Assembly (NCBI RefSeq): GCF_020379485.1
Contig: NC_063446.1
Location: 21,230,610 to 21,294,609, forward strand
Length of the DNA: 64,000 bases
Direction of reading: 5' to 3'
From: Brassica napus
Lineage: Eukaryota > Streptophyta > Magnoliopsida > Brassicales > Brassicaceae
The notes under the pieces were generated by a model. That model worked only from the letters and a program-made list of their open reading frames with translations, was not told the DNA's origin and made no database searches. Of the stretch, positions 9,281 to 20,490 are shown piece by piece; position 1 is the first letter of the stretch, and every line of letters begins with the position of its first letter. The translations under genes were made by a program, and so were the position numbers.

Positions 9281-11786
9281 TCTATATATTATAATAGTTG
9301 AGTTTTTGCTCATTCTTCAGTGCGCCACGTCAGCGTTTTGTGGGGCACACTTTTAAAATGTGTGAAAAAGTGTCAAGCTCATGGTTCGAACCCGGGTTAT
9401 TGGGATATAAACACCAACATTTATACCACTAAGCTAAATGGTACTTTGTACATTGATGGCCGAACCTAATATATTTATGAAGGTCATAAGCCCTTGCTTC
9501 TTCGGCTTCCTCTGAAGGTTGGACCTACAAGTGTTATGGGTTTCATTTTTAAATGAGATTCATCACGTTATATGAAAAAAACTCAAGTTTGCAACAATTA
9601 TAGTTTTCCCATATTGTACACTGTTGTCGTTTAACATGAGTTTGAGTTCTTTTCATCATTGTCTCAAACAAGTCTGAGTTACATAGTTGCGCCGCGTGTC
9701 TGTTCGTAATTTATTTTTTCACTGGTGAACTCTCCATGTCCCCATCTTAAATCGCTTGATCATAAATGTTCCTGATTTGTAGCCCTCTGTAAGCCCTATA
9801 TATATTATTCTCATATTGGATGAACCCAATCTGCATCTCCACAAAACTCATTGATTCCTCTTAGCTTTAAATATCTTCTAGAAAATGTTTCTCTCTGCCT
9901 CTCCAGTTCCTCAAGACGGTGTTCCGGCGTTTGTCACTCAACCTTCGAGTCTTGGACATAATAGTCAGGGCATAACCTCTAGCTTCCTCCGCTTCTAGGA
10001 TTCCCTGAACTTCAAGAAAGACATGGAGTTTGTGTGAATCACGGTTCTCTTCTTTGATGAAAAGGTAAGTTAAATCTTCGATCTATCACACTTATTTAAC
10101 ATAATTGTTTTAATTGATTACATGATTTTTTGTTGAATAATATTATTTGCATATTCCGTGATTCATGGATTTACTCCCGTCGGACATGCTAATCATTACA
10201 GGCCATCTTTGAAAGCAGGTTCCATTGTGAAAGTCTATCGTTTTGAGGTTGCTAGGTGCTCAAGAATGTACAAGATAACTGATCATCCATTCCTCATTCG
10301 TTTCATCTCACTAACCATTATTGATGAAGTCATCACGTGTGCTTCTGAGATCAATCTCCAGTCAAGATTAGACTCTTTGACAATCTCCAAGTGATTGCGA
10401 ACACAAACCTAGAATTCCCAGGTATATTATCATATTGCATCTGGGTTTATATTATGTTTCGATATCATAACTGATATTTAAACTCGCAAATGTGGTTGGG
10501 CAAATCCGTTATGTCCAGGGCTCTGACCTCACCAAAGAAACAACTCAAGTCGTTATCCATCTCCTCATTGATCCATAAGAAACAATCAACACACAATTCT
10601 CTTATATTACTGTCTATATTGTGCTAACATCAATAATCAAAAATATTTTCTACCCAAAATTTGTGGTCGTCTATTTATCTCTCTTACTTATCAATCTAAT
10701 TTTACACAAATATTTATTTTACAGCTTAAAAGAAACCACAATAATCCAAAGAATCAAAACACCAAAAATTAGAATCCCAAAAAAGACGAATCATTAGTGA
10801 TCACATCTCTTTTTGTCTAATCTTACAAATAAACTTCAAAACAAATATATACCAAACCAATCAACTCACCTAAAACTCAACGACACATACATCGAGCCAG
10901 CTAAACAAATACAAACTACACAACCAACTATTTAACAATTTACAAACTTACTTTCGCAGATGCTTACGAAGAAGACGAAGACGACAACCAAGATCAGTGA
11001 AATTACCTAAACAAAAAAGCTGAGTAAGTTACAAACTCTGATAAATACAACTAACAATGATTTTTGTTTACATATTACCATCAAATAAAAGAGAAACAAA
11101 CACAACCACACCAGGATATACAAGAGACAATCCCAACAGACAGAAAGGCGGCAACAACATCTCCACCTGCTCACTCTTCTTGTCTTATGAAAATAGTTTA
11201 CATGCTCAATGTCAACAGGCCAATGATATTGTCTTCTTATGAGAAATACATATATTCATTTAAAACTCATTAAGACCTAAATAGTAATTGTCACTCATTT
11301 TATAGTTATTTTTACAAGTCTTCATGTATTTGTTTTAAAGGTACGGTAAAATCAACAAGTTTAAAAATAAATAAAAACATATAACCAATATAATAAAAAA
11401 AAATTATTACTTACTACACACAACTAAACTGGAAAAAAAAATATTCAAAAACAAATAGTAATCTCAACAACCTTAATATAATTAATGTAATCTCAACAGT
11501 ACAAGTAACAAATTAGAAAGACAAACAAACAATAAGAAGTCTCAGTGACACAGCAAACAACACCACGAATTATATCAATCACATTACTAACAGAGTTTAG
11601 TCTTTCATGAGCGGAGAACAGTGCATACACAGTTCATCATCACAACTCTAACCCTTTAACAATAAAAAAACTTGAAAAACAATGATTAACCCAAAACGCA
11701 AAATTCACAGCTACAATAACTCTAATAAATATTGAGATAAAACAAGAATTATGTCCACAATCCCGCGCTTGGAGCAATGCCCCTAG
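9281..11786 (+). mobile_element. Helitron carrying an RPA-like pseudogene
   Basis: The 5' end reads TCTATATATTATAATAG, typical of crucifer Helitrons, followed by a GC-richer block with GTGCGCCACGTCAGCG. The candidate 3' end has a degraded GC hairpin (CCCGCGCTTGG...) and finishes CCCTAG before a T (11787). Helitrons make no target duplication and insert between A and T. The RPA70-like exons inside support the call, since plant Helitrons often carry RPA genes; no Rep/helicase gene is visible. On the minus strand around 9445-9375 there is also a box A/box B-like pair (TTAGCTTAGTGGTATAAATG; GGGTTCGAACC). Confidence 0.6.
9885..11002 (+). pseudogene. RPA70-like single-strand DNA-binding protein fragment
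   Basis: Exon-like pieces at 9885-10064, about 10155-10420, about 10490-10590 and about 10959-11002 read as the first OB fold of plant RPA1 relatives of the DUF223 type. Recognisable strings are NFKKDMEFV, HANHYRPSLKAGSIVKV, YKITDHPFLIRFIS and VVGQIRYVQGSDLTKETTQV. The last piece is a short acidic C-terminus. The frame is broken by stops at 9996-9998 and 10035-10037, a frameshift near 10365 and a stop near 10576, so it is dead. RPA proteins bind single-stranded DNA; Helitron-borne versions are thought to help rolling-circle transposition. The location inside a Helitron makes that origin more likely than a host RPA1 paralogue. Confidence 0.7.
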
Positions 11787-12054
11787 TATCTCATATAATT
11801 GTCTCATGAATATTAAAAATTTATATTAGATAAGAGTTTTTGAAAAACTTATTAGAAACACTTGTCTATTTACAAATAGTATAATTTTATTTTTAACTAA
11901 ACTTAAATATAACTGCAAATCAAAGTTTATGAAAAGAAAAAGCAAACACCAATGTGCTGATACCTGCAAAGCCTATCCAAAAACAACAAATGTTTACCTC
12001 AAAACAACACAACATACCAAAACTGAAAGCAAGGCTGTCTTGAACATGAGGGGG
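11787..12054. other. Short intergenic spacer
   Basis: Between the Helitron end and the 3' end of the FYV7-like gene; probably holds that gene's 3' UTR. No other feature seen. Confidence 0.4.
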
Positions 12055-14630
12055 TCATGCGGTTCTGCTACCATCGTTTTCAGCAGATTTCTTGATTGAT
12101 TCAAGAAGATGCTCTATTCTGTATTTCATTACCGGCTGACCATGTCGGGTCTTTCTCATCATTTTCCCCTTTGCTACTCTCCTCAGCGATTCAGCCTCTT
12201 CTTTGGCTTCTCTCTTCGCCTGAAGCGCAGCTTCTCTCTCCATCCTTGCTTTCTCCATAACTTCACGTGTCTGCTTGTACACCTCATCTACACCAATTCT
12301 CTTGTGAGATTTACCCTTGCGCTTATCATCATCACCTACCACCCTACTACTATCTCCAGTCTCATCCTCTTCACGAAAGCTCTGCAGCTTCACCTCTTTG
12401 TCGTGCTGCTTCATAGACTTCCTGAACTTGCTCACATACTTGGCATTCTTGTAGAACTCTTTTTGCTTTTCTGAAAAGATAAAAGTTAGAGTTCATCGCA
12501 AAAGAAATAGAACCCCTTCAAGCCTTGGTTTTAAAAGGCGACCGCTTCGCTCGCCATGGCGAGTAGCGACCTGAGGCGACCTCCAAAATGACTCAGGACC
12601 CCAATGCTAAGCGAGGTACGAGAGTCGACCGCCTTTCCTCGCTACACCTGTATACACTGAGTCGATCATTGCATCGCTACGTTGTTGATAATCAAACCGT
12701 TAACAAAATTTTGGTTTCAAAATAAGTAAAATAGCATATAAGTGTATTATACTCTAAATATCCTCTAAATATACTCTAAATATACGCTAAATATACTCTA
12801 ACCGAATGCCCTAATCTTGGTTCGAAATTGCGGGTGGCGACAAGAAGCGAGGAGGTGGGAGCTTAGCGCCTAGCGCCATGGCGGTACAAAGCGAGCGCTT
12901 TGTCTACCTGCAACAGAACAAGGTAACCTGCAAAACCACTTTTTTATATATATATTAGTATATTACGTAAAACTTAAGAAAGACAAGTAAGAAATAAAAA
13001 ACACCAACTTCATATAATAAAACAGAAAGGTTCAAATAGCAAAACACTGAAAATACCAAATGCAAACACCAAATTCAAAAGCAAATAAAACACCAAATCA
13101 AAAGCAAATAAAAACACCAATCCAAGTAGAATCTCTACTCAGATTCAGAACCACTCTCCTCATACTCCAATCCCAAATCCTTCCAGAAGCTACCATCTTC
13201 CTTGCAAATGATAAGCTACTGCCGTAAGTTGTAGAGAGGAAAAGCTAATGAGTTTTACTTTCAGGTTTGTATGGTTCTTATATAGGAGAAGACATTAGGG
13301 TTAGTGGGATTGCATCCTAGGTTAGTGGGGTTGTGGATACCCTCCTCTACACGCCTAATACGTGGGAAGAGTATATACTTTTAGATATACTAAATATTCT
13401 GACAAAACCGTTTTGTTAAGTGTATATTTTTAAGCAAATCTTCTTTTTTTGTGTAGGCACAACTAAACGCCGCTTTTAGCGCTCTATGGATATTGCAAAA
13501 GCGAGGAAAAAGCGAGAAAAGCTAGGGATCTATGTACCTCGCCTGGCAAGGGTGTCCCTAAGCGTTGAGGGCATCGCCTTGGGCGCCTTAGCGCCATGGC
13601 GACAAAAACTCTCGCTTTTTCGAACCAAGGCCCTAATCCATCTAAAAAGTAAAAACCCTAAGTGAATGTACTATATAATAGTAATACGTCCCCTTTACTT
13701 TTTCACAAGTTCTCTTGCTTTCTCTAAGCTACTGACGGCATAAGCTCTTCTTTACTTTATCGGTTTGTTTTGTTAGTTAAAGTTTTAGTGTTTACCACAT
13801 CATGTTGATCACATATAAGGCTCATAGTGTCATATCTTCTTTATCACATACCTTCTTTATTCACGCAAACCTCTTATATATCACGCATCATTCATTTTGT
13901 TTGTTAGAGGTTATTTTCTTAGCTTGTGTTAAGAACCTTATAAGTTTATGTACCTAGTTTGTATTATATACGTAGCTTAACATTCTTTTTAAATTATGTT
14001 TACTATGTTTTTTTTCAAAGTTTCATATAATTTATGGTATTAGGAATAGAAGGTACCTTTGAGCGGCTGATAGGCGATGCGATCGCCATGAAACGCCATG
14101 GCGAGTGGCGAGTGTCGAGCCTCCTTTCGCCAATCCTCGCCACACGACATTTAAAACCAAGCTTCAAGCTTTACTTCACTCCTAGTCTGAATGCACAAGG
14201 AACTCCAAATAGTTCTCTTCTGATGCTTAACACCAGAATCATACTCAGTTACTAATTAGATACCCTCTACTTTCTTCTAATCATCACACATACTACATGC
14301 ACACTGTATGAAATATAATATCATCCTAGAGCTAACGTTCCTCCTAATACTCACATCAGCAAAAAGCAGCTAGCTCTATCACGAGGACTAATTAAAAGTT
14401 TTAGTGAAAAAGATACATGTAAGTGAGAAGAGTCACTTACTGATGAAAGCAGGGTTGTAGTGACTGTTCTTCGACTTCAAATTGGCGAACGTTTGGAGAG
14501 AAAGACCACCGCCTCCCAATCTCTTCATGTTCTTCTTCCTCGAGCTATTGCTTGTATCAGAAGGCTCATTATGTCCATCTCTTTCATATAAGTTCATCTT
14601 CGCGTGAGTATCCAAGCTACAAATCTCCAC
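12055..14630 (-). CDS. rRNA-processing protein, FYV7/CCDC59-like
   Basis: Two coding exons (minus): 14630-14441 and 12470-12055, joined by a GT-AG intron of 1970 bp. Total 606 nt, 201 codons plus stop, in frame across the junction (reading ...NPAFIKKQKEFYKNAKYVS...). The hallmark N-terminal block MKRLGGGGLSLQTFAN and the FYKNAKYVSKFRK core mark the small basic nucleolar family of yeast Fyv7 (rRNA_processing domain), needed for 18S rRNA maturation. The centre (about residues 120-170) is a charged coiled coil rich in E, K, R and A. The first ATG at 14630 gives 37 residues before MKRLGGGG, so translation from 14520 is an alternative. The large intron is mostly nested hAT-like DNA, and the gene appears to tolerate it. 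The family call is from motif memory. Confidence 0.75.
12524..14161. mobile_element. hAT-like non-autonomous element (outer), with nested insert
   Basis: Ends are CTTGGTTTTAAAA at 12524 and the inverted TTTAAAACCAAG ending at 14161. A perfect 8-bp target duplication CTTCAAGC lies at 12516-12523 and 14162-14169, the hallmark length for hAT elements. The subterminal parts are unusually GC-rich, with GGCGA, GCGAGG and CGCCATGGCG motifs. No transposase frame is present. Without the inner element it is about 816 bp. It lies in the intron of the FYV7-like gene. Confidence 0.85.
12816..13629. mobile_element. hAT-like non-autonomous element (inner, nested)
   Basis: Ends CTTGGTTCGAAA at 12816 and TTTCGAACCAAG at 13629, flanked by the perfect 8-bp duplication GCCCTAAT (12808-12815 and 13630-13637). 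Terminal and subterminal motifs (CGCCATGGCG, AGCGAG) match the outer element, so a family member jumped into a family member. Confidence 0.87.
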
Positions 14631-14639
14631 TGTCGAATT

Positions 14640-15243
14640 TGTTCTAGAGTTTTGAACAGCAGAGCGAGGAGTTACAAAAAAGGAGAAGAAAATTATGAAC
14701 CCTAATTGTAATCGGCTGCGAGCTGAGGAAAATTACTGCGAGACCCCTATTGTTTCTCTATTATTTTACATATGCCCAACTAATAGACTCACGAATTTAT
14801 AATAAGATAAATAATAAAAAAATATGAAAAAAGAATATGAAAATGTTATGAGTAACTCATAGAGAGGCTTTTCTATTTACAATTGTTTTATTTTTAATCA
14901 AAATTTAAATATATAACTACAAATCGGGTTCAATGAACAAGCTCATGTAAGTTCTCTGTGGCTGTGCATGATGTTAAGAAGAGACTTGTGATTGTCTAAA
15001 TCACCATATCAGAAACTTTCTTCCCTAGAAATGAATGAGCACTGATTGTATTAAGGGATTGCAAGTTGTAGCAAACTGACATATCCTAAAATTATGCATA
15101 GACTGATGATCACATTTGTCTTAGAAAAGTAAAGCATGCAATCACAACATCATTTCAATCCTGCTCGTGATGATAATGGAGTATCTAATTAGTATTGATC
15201 CTAATTAAGAGCAAGACCTACGGATATTCAATGTTAATCCTTC
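14640..15243. other. Spacer between FYV7-like gene and NEN4-like relic
   Basis: Contains the presumed promoter and 5' UTR of the leftward FYV7-like gene (about 14640-14760) and AT-rich DNA. The two genes read in the same direction. No other coding signal is seen. Confidence 0.4.
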
Positions 15244-15533
15244 TACCTGTCACGATAAACTACGACTAAAAAAAAATCAAATGTCAGCACAACTTGAGTC
15301 AATAAAGCTTCTTCATCTTTGGTAACCGGCACTACAACAAATATGAGTATTGGTAGCAGTTCACCGTAGCACGAATTCACGAAGTGCTACTAATACAGTC
15401 AAAATTGGATCATAATTCTATGGTAGCACTAAATTCGTGCTAGCAAAGATTTTCATTAAGCTGAGACCCAAAAATGACTTTTATAGCGGGATATTTATGT
15501 TGGAGCCAAAACACTTAGCGAAATTTTCTGATT

Positions 15534-16100
15534 TTGGCGGATCTACACTTTTTTTTTGCTAAAGTCATTTTTCCATTCATCACCCACCAAAAAAAAAAAA
15601 TATTCTCATCAATCTCTCATCGATCTTCTGTTCTTTCTATTTTCAGATCTCATCTCCCCTCTGTTCTTAATCATCTGTCTCTCTATCTTACTCTCCTAAC
15701 CTCACTCACACCCACACGATTTCTCAACATAGACATCTCTCTCTGTTTCACTCTCCTAGTCTCGTCTTCATCTTGTTCGAGCACTGGTATGTTGCAGAAA
15801 GTTCGACGAATTCGACGGATCTAACCGCGCTCGCACCGGATTCGTGAGCCGTCTCGAAGTTCCCAAAGTATCCGACTGTAACAGTCGTAATCCCTCTCTC
15901 TCTCTCGTCCCTTTTCTCTCGATAAGCCCTTAATCGAAGATCTTTATTGATTTGTTATTTTGCAGAGAGCAAGTATGAAAAGGTGACCTTGAAGCATAAC
16001 CACAAGTTCCTTATAAAGGTTAAGGAGCACCAAGAAGGCAAAGGATGCTAAGAAGCTCGGGTTAACCGTAACCATGTGTAATCTCTGTCTCAGATTGAGA
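15534..16100 (+). other. Unidentified exon-like fragments inside CACTA-2
   Basis: A CT-rich leader-like stretch (15590-15800) is followed by a piece with good acceptor context (TTTGCAG at about 15965), reading YEKVTLKHNHKFLIKVKEHQ. This looks like the 5' part of a captured plant gene, but I do not recognise it. No intact frame. Confidence 0.35.
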
Positions 16101-16401
16101 TTGTAGTCAGCTTGACCCTTGACTCAAGCGTAAACCTTTCTCCGGTTTGTATAATCTCTGATTGAGATTTTAGATGAAGGGTTTGTTGTTCTGATTCTAT
16201 AACTCTCGAAAGATCTCTTCTTTTGCTCTCTTGATTAAGGATTCGTAGATTATTGAACCATGGAGACTCGGTGATGGATATAAGGAGTTCTTTCTTGATG
16301 CCCCAGACTCGGTGAAGGTATATACATTGATAACAAGATGATTTGTCTTTGATATATTCAATCATATCTTTGCTGTGGGAATGTTTGTAGTTTACCTGCA
16401 G

Positions 16402-16485
16402 GGTCCAAACAATCAAGGTCATTGGCTTGTTAAATCTATTCAGTGTGTACTTGATATTCTAAAGAATGCTGATAGCAATGCTGAG
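16402..16485 (+). pseudogene. Captured exon of ribosomal protein L17 (RPL17)
   Basis: After an acceptor-like CTGCAG the reading is GPNNQGHWLVKSIQCVLDIL then KNADSNAEV, closely matching the conserved centre of eukaryotic 60S protein L17 (...GQGRWPAKSAQFVLDLLKN). It ends at a donor-like GAG/GTTAC. It is one exon inside CACTA-2, so it is a transposon-captured fragment, not a working gene. Confidence 0.75.
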
Positions 16486-16550
16486 GTTACTTTGGAGTTT
16501 TGACTCCATTACTCTTTGTTCTGTTTAATTGAATTGCCCCTTGTGTTCAG

Positions 16551-16766
16551 GGATGCTGGTGTCTCAGCCATTGCTTCCCACCTTACCCGTTCCATGGCAG
16601 TCAGTACATCGTTTGGTGGGGACTTCAAGGTAGTTCTTAAACTGATTTTATATTGTGTCTAAAGTCTATCTTTGCAAGATTGCTATTGACATCATCACTT
16701 TTTGTCGTATCAGATTTGGGTTTGCAACAGTGAGAAGAGCCAGAAGGCTAAAGACTCTAGCTGAAT
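16551..16766 (+). pseudogene. Captured WD40-repeat-like fragment
   Basis: Two pieces, 16551-16629 and 16714-16766, joined by a GT-AG intron, read DAGVSAIASHLTRSMAVSTS, FGGDFK and IWVCNSEKSQKAKDSS. The pattern of a final DFK-IW resembles the end of a WD40 blade. The parent gene is uncertain; a WDR75-type nucleolar WD protein is one guess. Same orientation as the RPL17 piece. Confidence 0.4.
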
Positions 16767-16919
16767 ATGTCATGCAGTTGGTTCTTATATGTAATATCTT
16801 TTATAAGCATTAGGAATCTTAAACATTCACAACTGATTCACGGATGGGAGTAATGTATTACACGTTGGGGAGGTTTATGTATATTTTGGTGCAGTCTACA
16901 GCACTTGAGATGGTTTAGT

Positions 16920-18340
16920 TTATTAATTATCCAAGAACATACAAGATATATAAATGTATATCTAAAATACTATTAATCATACTCTAAACCCTTAATTTTT
17001 AATATTTCATCATAAAATCCAAAGATACCAACAAATAATATGATATAATTAAAATCTAACACTAATAATAAACTAGAAATTTTTTTTTGCTTCAAGTTCT
17101 AAACCCTAAACATACCATAATTCCAAGAAAAAATAGTGTTCCAAGAAAAAAAGAATAAAAAACAACAACAAAACAATGTGATTGATGTTCTTCGTATTAT
17201 CAATAAGCCTACTGCTACTTCTTTGGTTTATGCTTTTGAAAGGAGAAGCAATTAAATAATTATTGTCTTTGATCTTGGTGGTGGTATCTTTGATGTCTCT
17301 GGTACTTTACATTAAACTGTTGCTATATATATATTAGTTTGATAAAACGGTTACAGTTTTGTAAACGAATTTTGATTTATAAAAACTCAATTGCAATGTA
17401 TCTCAATTGGTGACAAAAAAAAGAAAAAAAAAAATCTAATTTGGGGTATATGATTAAATTGCAATGTATAAATAATAATTAAACATTTAGATTAAATTTA
17501 ATATTTGAACTTAAATAATGAACAGTAGAGTTTTAAGATTTTTAGTTAGATTTGGGTATATGATTAATTTGGGGTTTAAACCCTTACCCTAAACATAAAC
17601 ATTAAAATTTCAATATTTTCATAATATAATTTCGATCTTAAATTTAAATTTAAAGTTTAATAATTTTAAAAATAGAATCTCAAATTTAAATTATAACCCT
17701 CAAACATTAAATCTTAAATCTATACCCTAAATATAATACCCTAAACCCCAAACTTAAATCTTACATACAAAGTCATAAATCTATTTTTTTAATTTATAAT
17801 ATAAATTTTAAACTTAGACTCCAAATATATTCTAAAACTCAAACCATATACTTAATTATAAATCTTAACCCTAAACCCTAAACCACATACTTCATACTAA
17901 CCTACATCATAAATCCTAATTTACAAATTTCAAAAATTTAAATATAGGTTTTGGAATTTAGACTTTGAGTATATATTCCAAACCATATACAATAACTCTA
18001 AATCTTATACACCAATCATAAAATCCAAACATCAAATTTAACCTTTTCAAATTTAAACACCAAAACCTAAACATAGATACTAATAAAAAAATTTCAAATT
18101 GTATCCTCAAATTTTACTCTAAACCCCAAACCTAAGACTCCAAATAAACTTTAATCATGAACATTAACCTTATATTTAAAACTTTTAAATTAGACTAAAC
18201 TTTTAACTTTAATCATAGTCATTAATCAAATCCTATATTATAAATCTATTATTTAAATTTAAATTCATTTGTTTAAACCCCATATAAACCCATTCATATT
18301 TAAGTGAATTAGAAGCTTATTTGATGACCAAAGAAAAAGA
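16920..18340. other. AT-rich filler with degenerate AAACCCTAAA motifs in CACTA-2
   Basis: Apart from the Hsc70 piece, this part is AT-rich with many scattered CTAAACCCTAAAC-like words resembling degraded plant telomere repeats. No coding signal is seen. Confidence 0.5.
17176..17305 (+). pseudogene. Captured fragment of chloroplast-type Hsc70
   Basis: Reads IDVLRIINKPTATSLVYAFE then, after a stop, IIVFDLGGGIFDVSGT. This matches the Hsp70 ATPase segment around the phosphate-2 motif DLGGGTFDVS. The AYGFERK-like wording is closer to plastid/DnaK-type Hsp70 than to cytosolic forms. It has a stop and substitutions, so it is decayed. Confidence 0.75.
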
Positions 18341-18626
18341 ATTAACAGCTTAATTCTGATTGGACCAAAAAGTGAGGCGTGGATCACCATTTTTCGAATC
18401 TCTGCCGTTGGTAATATTAATCTTACGGCTCAGATTAATTCACTATTAATATTTTATGTTTCTTTTATCTCTTTCTTCCTTTCTTCTTCCTCCACACGAT
18501 TCTATACTTCTTATTTTCTTCTTCTGTACCTCTTCGATCTCCTCATCTAATCTCATCTCTCTTATCCTCTTCCCATCTCTCTTTCTCCTCTGCTCATCTT
18601 TCATTTACTTTTCTTCTTTCAAGCAA

Positions 18627-18896
18627 ATGGATCTGAACGAAGAGGATTACCACCGTCATGCTTCTCACCACCATGCTCCTTTCTATTCGGTTTCGCCCTT
18701 CACCACCACCACCACCGCACGCTCGTCAACACCACCACCAGTCACGTCTCTCTCTCTCTCTCTCTCTCTCTGTTTTGAATCTGATTTTTTTTTGTTCTTG
18801 GTAAAGGAAAGTGGAGGAGGCACAGGATTGATGAATGAGGCACAGGAGATTGATGGAGGAGGTAGCAGTGGTGGGTCGCGAGCAGAGCCGGCTTGA
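18627..18896 (+). pseudogene. Captured 5' part of an unidentified plant gene
   Basis: A pyrimidine-rich leader (18456-18620) precedes an ATG in good context; the frame starts MDLNEEDYHRHASHHHAPFY and contains Thr and Pro runs. It then crosses a (TC)n run at about 18750-18772, probably at a former intron border. The His-rich, low-complexity start resembles transcription-factor N-termini, but I cannot name the parent. Inside CACTA-2. Confidence 0.4.
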
Positions 18897-18999
18897 ATGT
18901 TGAAGACGAAGAAGCTCGGTGAGGAGGCGGCAGGCGGCGGAGAATATACATTAGGTTTAGATTAGGGTTAGGTATATTTTTAATTTGGTTTAGTATGCT

Positions 19000-19250
19000 A
19001 AACCGATTTTATTTATTAATAGTTTGAATCTTTTTTATGTTTGTGTTTTGAAATATGGGTTCCGCGGAGGAGGCGGAGGGGGCGGAGGGAAGGAGTTAGG
19101 GTTTTTTTAGATTTTGTTTTTAAACCTGGTTTGTATATAAACTGGTTTAGTTTGTAAACCGAAATTTTTTGTAATCTGGTTTAATTTATAAACCGATTGT
19201 AAACCAAAATTTTAATATAAACCAAAATCATTTATAAACCGGTTTAAAAT
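19000..19250. repeat. AAACCGG/TTTGGTTTA repeat cluster
   Basis: Short motifs of the type AAACCGATT, TGGTTTA and TTTATAAACC recur in both orientations, giving several small hairpins just inside the right subterminal region of CACTA-2. Confidence 0.5.
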
Positions 19251-19259
19251 ATTAGCTAT

Positions 19260-19655
19260 TCAGTATTACCTAGAATATAAACGTCATAGCACAAGTAAAA
19301 CGCTGTATTATAATATTCAATGGCACAAAAAATTGCTATTAAATGTTCAAAAATCCAAAAAAAAACTGAGTTACAAAAAGGTATTCTATGACAAAAAACA
19401 AATGTCATAACAAAATATTTTATGGCACACGAAAAGTGCCACATAAAATATTTAAATAGCGAAAAGAAATCGCTATAAATAGGTATAATATAACACAGGA
19501 CCAACGCTATAATATCTGTATATTGTTACAGCACGCGAAAAACGCTACGCTAGGGGGGGTCTATTATAGCTGCGGCTGTCACGGCGTTCTTCGAAACGCT
19601 ATGAAAACGATATGATAGCGTTTATCGGGTGCTATTAATACCGATATTTCTTGTA
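19260..19655. repeat. Right subterminal motif array of CACTA-2
   Basis: Repeated ATGGCAC, ATAGC and CGCTAT-like words in both orientations within 400 bp of the right end, analogous to TNPA-binding subterminal arrays but with a different core from CACTA-1. The matching left array (15345-15430) is shorter. Confidence 0.6.
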
Positions 19656-20200
19656 GTGCGGATCAGGTGGAGGAGTTGACTCATCCTGATGTCTTCCAGT
19701 TTTTGCTTCATCTGTTCCAATGTGTGTTTTACTTATCAAAGTGGTTATATCAGATGGATCTGATTCACCACAAGATGTGTCACTTGGGGTAAGCCTGCTT
19801 GTTTCTTTAAGGATGTCATCCTGCAACCAAGTGTGGACTTTTAAGCCATTATTATGTGAGTTTCTGATCATTGAAGTTACGGAAAGGAGAATATCAACAT
19901 TACCAGCAACGAGACGGTTGCACATGACTTAAGAACTTCAAGAGTCATCCGAGCATCATCTAAGCTCCTGGTGAATCATATCCAACGTTTAGTCCTAAAA
20001 CAAGAGGTGAAAACAAGAGATATTTTTACCTATGTGTTTGATCTCCTAACCCGAAGTATCTAGCAAGTGATGACATCTACATTGGTTAAAACAGGAAAAA
20101 CTTTGTTAGGTTACAAAAGAAGCTACATGCTTGAGAAGACGATAGAGAGAGACCTTCATGTCGCCAGCTCTCTTCCCAAACTTGTGAGTCAGCAATGGAA

Positions 20201-20453
20201 TGTTGGAGATAAACATGAAGTTAACTTGGACCTTAAGTTATACCAATTCTAATGAGTTTAGGATTAGGATAGTTTTCTAATGAGTTTAGGAAATATGATA
20301 TCTATATAAAGAGTTGCAAGAGTGTTGCATACCTTTAAGAGTTTTAGAGAGTTTGTGTTTTGGTGAAGCTTAAGGTTTTTGAGTGTTTCCTTAAGAGAGA
20401 GTTAAATAAAGAGAGTTCTTTATTTGAGTTTATACGCAAACCCTAAACTAATA
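20201..20453 (+). repeat. Copia-1 left LTR
   Basis: Begins TGTTGGAGATAAAC and ends CCCTAAACTAATA. A TATA-like CTATATAAA at 20302-20310 is the likely promoter core; AATAAA lies near 20405. Confidence 0.95.
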
Positions 20454-20490
20454 TTTGGTATCAGAGCTACAACGAGGGCCATCGTCGATC

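Larger units (their letters stand above)
15330..19658. mobile_element. CACTA transposon carrying host gene fragments (Pack-type)
   Basis: Left end CACTACAACAAATATGAGTA and right end, inverted, CACTACAAGAAATATCGGTA, with the 3-bp target duplication CGG at 15327-15329 and 19659-19661. The right subterminal 400 bp is full of short ATAGC/GCTAT-type motifs. I see no TNP2 or TNPA frame. The interior carries exon-like pieces of at least three host genes (ribosomal protein L17, a WD40-like protein and chloroplast-type Hsc70) plus an unidentified gene start. It is inserted within a coding exon of the NEN4-like relic. Confidence 0.9.

Noticed and set aside
9375..9445. tRNA gene on the minus strand
   Set aside because: Box A and box B words are present, but there is no acceptor stem or anticodon arm; it lies inside Helitron-type sequence.
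12109..12474. 121-codon plus-strand frame
   Set aside because: It is the antisense shadow of the FYV7-like second exon; Leu/Phe/Ser-rich with no recognisable motif.
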